NCBI GenBank assembly: GCA_028829895.1
Contig: CM054177.1
Location: 39,801,564 to 39,865,563, forward strand
Length of the DNA stretch: 64,000 nucleotides
Direction of reading: 5' to 3'
Source: Sinotaia quadrata
Lineage: Eukaryota; Mollusca; Gastropoda; Architaenioglossa; Viviparidae
The notes beneath the pieces were generated by a model, which saw nothing but the letters and a program-made list of their open reading frames with translations, made no database searches and was not told where the DNA came from. Shown piece by piece: positions 57,134-64,000 of the stretch. The first letter of the stretch is position 1. Every line of letters starts with the position of its first letter. A program made the position numbers and the translations under genes.

Positions 57134-57810
57134 GGGTTAATAAGCCTAAATCATAACTTTGTCAAAACGTGTTTATTATTGTTTTGAAAGGGTGAGTGTG
57201 GTATTGTCTTGTCTCATTTTTTATGTTGTATCGTTTCTGTACTGTTCACACACTTTATCATCTCACTCGCACTCACACATACAAACACGTCAGCAAAGTG
57301 TAACCCTTGCATGCAGAATAAAAATTAAAGAACCAGACAAACACCCATGGTGTATCTTTGTGTGGATTCCTGTAGTAAACATGAACACAAATCCTACATT
57401 GCTACTAACAAAGTAATCTTCCACTTTCCCGTTCGCCAGAGACAGAGAGGAGGTGTGACAACTTGGTGACTAGTGATAAAGGTAAAAATTGTGCTTGAAG
57501 TGAGAGAGCATCAGTTTTTGTTTCTACTATTGTATTTCACGTTTGCTATTATATTCTAGTCGTAGATTTTTGAAAATAAGGTGAACCAGTACAGTTGTTT
57601 AACATTTCATTTGAGATTTTTGCATTCTCTATTGTTGAAAAGGTTTTGCTTTGATTTGAGAAAAACTCTTATTTTTTTTAAACCATACGCTATTTCAAGT
57701 AATTTTGTTTCTAACATCATTATTTGGTTAGAATTTTTCGTGAGAACCACATTTAACCTAGTGACCTTTCAATCATGGCTGATTGGTGAACACAGAAAGA
57801 TTTTTTAGCG

Positions 57811-59530
57811 ATGGCTAAAGAGCTTGCTTTTGAGAGAGAGGTACTAAGTTTATTGACAAAGAGATATGAATCTGAGAAAAAAAGCACAGACATTAAAAGA
57901 GTTAGAAGAAAAGCACAGACATTAAAAGAGTTAGAAGAAAAGCACAGACATTAAAAGAGTTAGAAGAAAAGAAACGTTAAACTAAAGGAAATAGAGGCAC
58001 TAAGTGAATTAGAATTAATGAAAATTCTGGTAGCAATAGACTTAGAGTAGATGAAAAAGAAAATTAGAATTGAAGACAACAGACAAGTGTGACAGTAAAG
58101 AGGAAGAGCGAAGGTTACAACAGGAATAGATTGACTTAGCCAAAGCAGATCTTAAGGTCAGGGAAAGATTACTCGACAGCAATGCTAAACAACAGAGTTT
58201 AGTAAGCCTTGAACCCGACTTGCTTTCTTCAACCCCGAAGCCGAGACTTGGTGAATTTTAACGTGTTTTGACAGCTTCATCATGAGCTTTAACTACAATG
58301 ATTCCAAAAGAAACAACATCTTGGACAAATGCTGCAAGGTGAGGCCTCTCACACTTTTATTGACCTCACACCTGACCCTAACATTTAATTTACAGACCTT
58401 AGATCAGGGTTAATGCATGCATTTCAGTATAAGATTTTAGAAAAATGTTCAGAAACTGTCCCGAACACTGGTGATACCATTCAAGCATACATCATTATCT
58501 TGACAGGTGGTTAGATCTTTCGGGTACCCTATGAGGGCTTATTTGATTTTATTCTTAGGGAACAATTTATTCGTCGTGTACCATATATGATGGCTTCGCA
58601 TTTACAGCAAAATTGTCCGTCAAACTTCGTAGACTAAGATGGCTGGCCTATATAATGACCATCCGGATCTAGGTTATAAAAATCCGACATCATACACAGT
58701 ATCTCAATCGCAATGCCCATACACATCTAAACCGAACAGATCAATGACGAAATCAAGAAAAACCATTTCAGCACAGCAGTCTAAGCCGAGGTAAAACATC
58801 TGATGCGAACTGACCTTTCTACAGTAACGTGTGTTACGTGTCAGGAAAACAGGACATTTATCTTGCGACTGCCCAACACCACGTGATGTCAAAGTTTGCA
58901 TAAACATAGGGGTAGCTCTTAAAACACATGATGGTGTAGTAAACGGACACAGCACTGATATTTTGATTGGCACTGGTGCGTCGATAAATTGTGCTAATGC
59001 CAAATTCGTGTGACCTGACTCGTTTTTATACGGGAAGATATGTATCCGATACACGTCAGTTTGTGCACAGGTGTCACTGTAAACATTACATCTTCCCGCA
59101 TTTACAGATTCAGTTACCACCATAGTAATTAAAGGATTGGAATTTGGTTTGATTTTAGCAGCCGACCAGCAAGATGTGAGTTCAGAAAGATTTTTCCAGT
59201 ATTAACATGAACGCAGCGGAAAGGCAAAAATAGAGGACCACCCATTTGTATGTCATTGAAACTGCCTTCCCACAGCTGACACCGGCTCAACTTAGTCATC
59301 TGCAACAGTAGGACAAGACCCTGTCGCCTCTGTTAACGTTAGCACAAAAAAACCCATTAGTATATCCAATAAATATGCCACCATAACACATTTTAAAGAA
59401 TGGTTCAGCCTTCCAACACACTGATTCCAAGAAAGACGATAACAGGTCTACAACCTGCCCACTCACACCAGTACTGCTCAGTCCTTTATTTCTTTTGCTC
59501 ATGATCCAATTATAGCTAAAGTTCCTATCA
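57811..59530 (+). mobile_element. Ty3/gypsy Gag-protease remnant
   Basis: It starts near ATG 57811 with a charged coiled-coil-like segment (MAKELAFEREVLSLLTKRYE). A Gag core follows around 58490-58625 (YLDRWLDLSGT, frameshift, YEGLFDFILREQFIRRVP). Then a CCHC knuckle near 58835-58872, shifted in frame and with one Cys replaced by Ser (CYVSGK, then TGHLSCDC), and a retropepsin relic at 58955-59010 (ILIGTGASINCANAKFV), where the catalytic Asp of DTGA is Gly. Near 59280-59340, LTPAQLSHLQQ...DKTLSPLLTLAQ reads as the segment preceding integrase. Protease leading straight to integrase suggests the same order as the 0.6-1.8 kb remnant. Many stops; inactive. No LTR pair was found. Confidence 0.8.
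57873..57965. repeat. 29-bp triplication within the Gag relic
   Basis: AAAAGCACAGACATTAAAAG plus AGTTAGAAG three times. The 29-base period shifts frame each time and ends the Gag ORF. Confidence 0.93.
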
Positions 59531-60480
59531 AATGTAAATTCGTTTAATTATGCTAAAATCCGTACATTCCAAAAAGCGTGTATGTCTAAACAATAAAGAG
59601 TTCTAGTATTTTTGTTTAATTTAGATAATTCTTTTAGTAAACGTCATTTTTCTTGTATTACTTGTTTTTGCTTTGTGTAATTTAGATAATTCTTTTAGTA
59701 AACGTCATTTTTCTTGTTATCTTTTTAACAAGCAAAAATAAATAAATATTTGTCTTTAGACCATTATGTTACACTAAACTTTGTATATAAGAAATTGGTT
59801 GCTATTTAAAAAAGTGATTAATCAGACTTTAGGACTACTGTGGATATTTCTTGTAAAATTAGGTTTCATTTTGGACGATTGAAATTTATAAAGTACAGAA
59901 AGACTGCCGCGAAAATAGTTTTTCTTTTCTTATTACGTAATTTAAAATTTAGTTTTCATTAAAAGATATCAATCATCATTAGTGCATACAAGAAATTTTA
60001 CCTCATCAGTTTTAAGTATATGCATTCTTTGAGTTAAAGTCGCCAGATTTAAATGAATTTATACGTCTGCATTCGTTATCGCCAGATTTAATTAAATGTA
60101 ATTGTCTGCATTCTTTATTAGTTTTTTTTTTTAATTTAAGATTTTGATGTATCCAATTGTCTGTATTCGTTTTTTTGAAAGTCGCCTAATTTTGATGTAC
60201 TATTTAAAATTAGTCGCCAGATTTTGATGTACTATTTAAAATTTGTCGCCAAATTTTGATATATCTATTATAATTGTCCGCGTTCTTTTTCTTTACAGTC
60301 ACCAGACTTTCATTGTTGACAACTCGCAAGTTGTGAAAAAATTTCAGTATATAAGAAGAACTCTTTATACATTTTGTTTTATAAAAGAAAAACCCAGTAA
60401 TTCATATTATGATCGAATTATTTTTAATAGTACCAAACAAATTTTTTAATACTATATAATTATTTTTATCGCTATTTATG
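59531..60480. other. Spacer with short duplications
   Basis: TAATTTAGATAATTCTTTTA...CGTCATTTTTCTTG occurs twice (about 59618 and 59678). GTCGCCAGATTT-type words recur between 60030 and 60260. No gene seen. Confidence 0.55.
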
Positions 60481-60488
60481 GGCACTCG

Positions 60489-61018
60489 ACGTTACATCAT
60501 AACACAATGTACATTTGAAACTAGCAGTAAAGCTGGACGTTACATCATAACACAATGTACATTTGAAACTAGCAGTAAAGCTGGACGGCACATCATAACA
60601 CAATGTACATTTGAAACTAGCAGTAAAGCTGGACGGCACATCATAACACAATGTACATTTGAAACTAGCAGTAAAGCTGGACGGCACATCATAACACAAT
60701 GTACATTTGAAACTAGCAGTAAAGCTGGACGTTACATCATAACACAATGTACATTTGAAACTAGCAGTAAAGCTGGACGGCACATCATAACACAATGTAC
60801 ATTTGAAACTAGCAGTAAAGCTGGACGGCACATCATAACACAATGTACATTTGAAACTAGCAGTAAAGCTGGACGGCACATCATAACACAATGTACATTT
60901 GAAACTAGCAGTAAAGCTGGACGTTACATCATAACACAATGTACATTTGAAACTAGCAGTAAAGCTGGACGGCACATCACCGAACAATGTCAAATTGAAA
61001 CTAGCAGTAAGTTCGACG
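60489..61018. repeat. 48-bp minisatellite, 11 units, with four-unit higher order
   Basis: Units contain ACATCATAACACAATGTACA, TTTGAAACTAGCAGTAAAGC and TGGACG. The start is either GTTAC (T type) or GGCAC (G type). The order is T T G G G T G G G T G, so T recurs every fourth unit from unit 2. With a 16-codon period, both strands stay open (213 and 173 codons), which I treat as artefact. The last unit is diverged. Confidence 0.97.
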
Positions 61019-61181
61019 GCAACATTAATGCATACATAGCAGGCTGGTGCTGTTGCTGGAGTTTGTTCCCTTGGACCGAATTACCATGGTCTCAGGTATT
61101 CGTGCACTGTATAATTTAATTGATTAATTGATAGATTTCTTCATTACACAATGCAATTCATTCAGAAATCAATACCAATTA

Positions 61182-61261
61182 TGACGTCATTGATATAAGA
61201 GTAGACCAGACTATTCCGATAGAAGCCGTCGTTTGGGTAAGTCTCGCTTTGAATGACGTCA
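61182..61261. repeat. Duplicated segment with two full CRE palindromes
   Basis: TGACGTCATTGA occurs at 61182 and 61254 within a roughly 72-base direct repeat (also TAGAAGCC(G/T)TCGTTTG). Each TGACGTCA is a consensus CREB/ATF site. There is no gene nearby to link it to. Confidence 0.6.
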
Positions 61262-61393
61262 TTGAGATGAGAGTGTACAAGACTAGTCAGATAGAAGCCT
61301 TCGTTTGTATAGACTATCCTTTGAGAAACCATGCCGTCCTTCTGCGGCTTTGCATGTAAACAATCCATTAGTATCATATTCTCTCTCCAGGGA

Positions 61394-61535
61394 CTAATTT
61401 TGAAGCACCTGTATAATAGGGCTTTAAGCATTTCTTTGTTCCCTTTAAATATTACGCCAGCACTAATTTTGAAACGCCGGTATAATAGGGCTTTAAGCAT
61501 TTCTTTGTTTTCTGTAAAATACTACGCCAGCACTG
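61394..61535. repeat. 71-bp direct repeat, 2 units
   Basis: CTAATTTTGAA(A/G)C(A/G)CC(T/G)GTATAAT then AGGGCTTTAAGCATTTCTTT in both copies. Confidence 0.9.
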
Positions 61536-61679
61536 AAGGCAATAAAGATTTTTTTTGTTCCCTATATTACTACTATGCCAGTAAATGTAGGCACAGATAA
61601 ATTTCTTGGGCAACGAACGACAGCCGTTGTGAGCCACGAGATGTCCCGTTATCACATAAAATTATTTAAATTATAACAC

Positions 61680-62590
61680 AAACAGCTCACGCTAGACTCA
61701 CTACACACTGACCATATACAGACAGCTCACACTAGACTTACTACACACAGACCATATACAGACAGCTCACGCTAGACTTACTACACACTGACCATATACA
61801 GACAGCTCACGCTAGGCTTACTACACACTGACCATATACAGACAGCTCATGCTAGGCTTACTACACACTGACCATATACAGACAGCTCGTGCTAGATTTA
61901 CTACACACTGACCATATCACAAAACAGCTCACGCTAGGCTTACTACACACTGACCATATACAGACAGCTCATGCTAGGCTTACTACACACTGACCATATA
62001 CAGACAGCTCATGCTAGGCTTACTACACACTGACCATAAACAGACAGCTCATGCTAGATTTACTACACACTGACCATATCACAAAACAGCTCACGCTAGG
62101 CTTACTACACACTGACCATATACAGACAGCTCATGCTAGGCTTACTACACACTGACCATATACAGACAGCTCATGCTAGATTTACTACACACTGACCATA
62201 TCACAAAACAACTCACGCTAGGCTTACTACACACTGACCATATACAGACAGCTCACGCTAGGCTTACTACACACTGACCATATACAGACAGCTCATGCTA
62301 GGCTTACTACACACTGACCATATACAGACAGCTCATGCTAGATTTACTACACACTGACCATATCACAAAACAGCTCACGCTAGGCTTACTACACACTGAC
62401 CATATACAGACAGCTCACGCTAGGCTTACTACACACTGACCATATACAGACAGCTCATGCTAGATTTACTACACACTGACCATATCACAAAACAGCTCAC
62501 GCTAGGCTTACTACACACTGACCATATCACAAAACAGCTCATGCTAGATTTACTACACACTGACTATATCATAAAACAGCCCACACTAGA
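61680..62590. repeat. 40-bp minisatellite, about 22 units, mixed unit types
   Basis: Units of CAGCTCACGCTAGGCTTACT and ACACACTGACCATATACAGA. A variant (GCTAGATTTACT ... ATATCACAAAACAG, about 42 bases) recurs near 61915, 62077, 62198, 62361 and 62484, with spacings of about 162, 121, 163 and 123 bases. That gives alternating groups of four and three units. Confidence 0.95.
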
Positions 62591-62599
62591 GTTACTATC

Positions 62600-62885
62600 A
62601 CTACACACCGACTACTCACAACCTGTCATTTTGCCATCATATTCAATAATGCAATGCTGTTGCTGAAGACTGACTGCTAATAATATGATCTTTGTCATCA
62701 AAATTACTCGCACTATATGCATAATATTGCAAAGGTCCTCAAATTCAGAAAGGAAAATAACTCTCGTTATCTTGCATTGCAGTAGGTGACAATATTATTA
62801 AGTGACCTTATTAACGCAAAGACTGAATATTTCAGTGACCACTCAACTAGATCTGTCTGACATAACTTAATCGATCTTATAAGGA
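62600..62885. other. Spacer, no gene seen
   Basis: Unique-looking AT-rich sequence without supported features. Confidence 0.4.
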
Positions 62886-62889
62886 GATT

Positions 62890-63300
62890 GATACTGTGAC
62901 ATGCACCCCTTTGTTACTGGTTGTGATTATTTTATTATAAATTATCCATAACTAATTACAAGTGATGGAATAGTCTTAATTTATGTTTATTACTAATTGT
63001 CCCATGAGACACCACTCGTTCCTCACTTGGCGGATTAGAGGCGTACCTTGCACAATAATGAGACAGACGTTTTACTGTCTCACGATATTTTGTAGGTGGA
63101 AACGTCTGTCTAAAAGACTAATAAATCAGTTTTTAATTATAGTTAATGAACCATAATACACCCACTCCAATTTTATAGTTAATGAGCCATAATACACCCA
63201 CTCCAACATAACATTTTACTAAATGTGTAAGAAGGTTAATAAATTTAACAATAAATGTATTAAATCAACAATCAGATATAAAACTTATGAATATAATCAA
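62890..63300 (-). repeat. Dispersed repeat A, copy 5
   Basis: TTACTGGTTGTGATTATT, AATTATCCATAACTAATTAC, the GACACCACTCGTTCC block and AATAAATTTAACAATAAATG mirror copy 1. An internal 40-base piece (AATGA(A/G)CCATAATACACCC) is duplicated near 63145-63205. Confidence 0.75.
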
Positions 63301-64000
63301 AAAGCATAGACGTTTACTTCACAACAATCAAATTCATTGATATGGTTTCATCATAGAAATGTGAGTGGAGTTTTAAAAAGAATATTATAGTCAACGACAT
63401 AAACTTTTGGCAGCTGTCGCTAGCACGTGCTCACAATCACGTGGTTTGGAACAAGTCACTTTTTTATTAGATGACGGTCCAATGTACCCCTTTTAGGCAC
63501 ATTACACAATTGTTCCAGAATCTTTGTGGAGAATCATCCAGAACTTCGTATCTCTATCAAAGCACATTACAAGAAATGTTTCAAAATCTTTGATGTGTGC
63601 TACACAAGCACATTACAAGAAATGTTTCAGAATCTTTGATGTGTGCTACACAAGCACACCACCAGGAATGTTTAAAAAAATCTTCACGAATTCTTGAGAC
63701 CAAACTAAAGCTTTAGAATTCACAGGAATCAAATTACAATAATACATTTACTGATAAATTCGACAACACCGCTGGATACACACTATGATCAGTTAGAGTA
63801 CAGTAGTCACTGCAGTCTGAAGTGGATACAAGGTTACAAAACATTGAAAGTATCAAAATATCAAAAAGCATGCACCTTTATGCAAAAGTCAAATTAAGGG
63901 CTGCACTAAGTTTCAGACATATTTCACCTCTAAACTCTCTTACACACATTCTCAAATTACAAATCCTGCAACAATATTCATTAGCCTGATACACATGCAG
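63301..64000. other. Right edge, no gene seen
   Basis: AT-rich. A 46-base direct repeat (GCACATTACAAGAAATGTTT plus ATCTTTGATGTGTGCTACAC) occurs at about 63561 and 63607. No coding feature. Confidence 0.5.

Noticed and set aside
57430..57480. Primer binding site after an LTR end (GTGTGACA then ACTTGGTGAC)
   Set aside because: It looks like an LTR/primer-site boundary for the Gag relic, but I could not find the second LTR copy or match the tRNA by eye.
58704..59123. 139-codon minus-strand ORF
   Set aside because: It is antisense to the gypsy zinc-knuckle and protease relic and has no motif of its own.
60472..61119. Overlapping sense and antisense ORFs of 213 and 173 codons
   Set aside because: Both come from the same 48-bp array; the peptide has no recognisable motif beyond the repeat.
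61680..62590. CRISPR-like array
   Set aside because: Units are contiguous with no unique spacers, and the context is animal DNA. The same applies to the other arrays.

Overview
This window is animal nuclear DNA. It is AT-rich and has long introns with GT/AG splice sites, vertebrate-style microsatellites, many minisatellites and decayed copies of several eukaryotic transposon classes. Nothing bacterial or phage-like is present. The one host gene I can reconstruct is a Spred orthologue (Sprouty-related, EVH1 domain). Its sequence is invertebrate-like, and the mariner-type transposase remnant at 54 kb belongs to a type I associate mainly with arthropods, so an arthropod or related invertebrate is my best guess. 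The species is not determined.

Spred lies on the + strand from about 6.6 to 38.2 kb, with five coding exons: 6641-6663, 21388-21580, 27583-27751, 30084-30124 and 37263-38237. Their phases join exactly into a 466-residue protein: an N-terminal EVH1 domain, a Ser/Thr/His-rich linker and a C-terminal cysteine-rich SPR domain. The first exon gives only 23 coding bases and the fourth is a 41-base microexon. A further 12-base segment at 29534-29545 has good splice sites and the right phase to insert four residues. A CpG-rich block with Sp1, CRE and CCAAT-like motifs at 5.8-6.1 kb is the likely promoter, and a short upstream ORF overlaps the start codon.

Region by region: 0-5.4 kb holds a minus-strand Ty3/gypsy remnant, inverted repeat arms, a CA microsatellite and four minisatellites. 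5.8-38.2 kb is Spred. Its introns carry an RTE-like LINE endonuclease fragment, a piggyBac-type MITE nested in an older repeat, a 1.6-kb element with perfect 17-bp inverted ends, and a 2.2-kb-spaced inverted duplication enclosing a 51-bp minisatellite. 38.2-52 kb is the probable 3' UTR followed by gene-poor AT-rich DNA with a pogo/Tigger-like MITE and a decayed THAP finger. 52-64 kb is packed with mobile DNA: a hAT element with an 8-bp target duplication nested in the older repeat, a mariner-like transposase pseudogene expanded internally by 40-bp repeats, a second gypsy remnant (Gag-protease), and five minisatellite arrays, two with higher-order structure.

I found no convincing novel multi-gene system. 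The most interesting signals are the Spred microexons, the nested transposons with intact footprints, the gypsy remnants whose domain order appears to be integrase before reverse transcriptase, and the minisatellites with ordered variant units. Everything was read by eye; no search was run.
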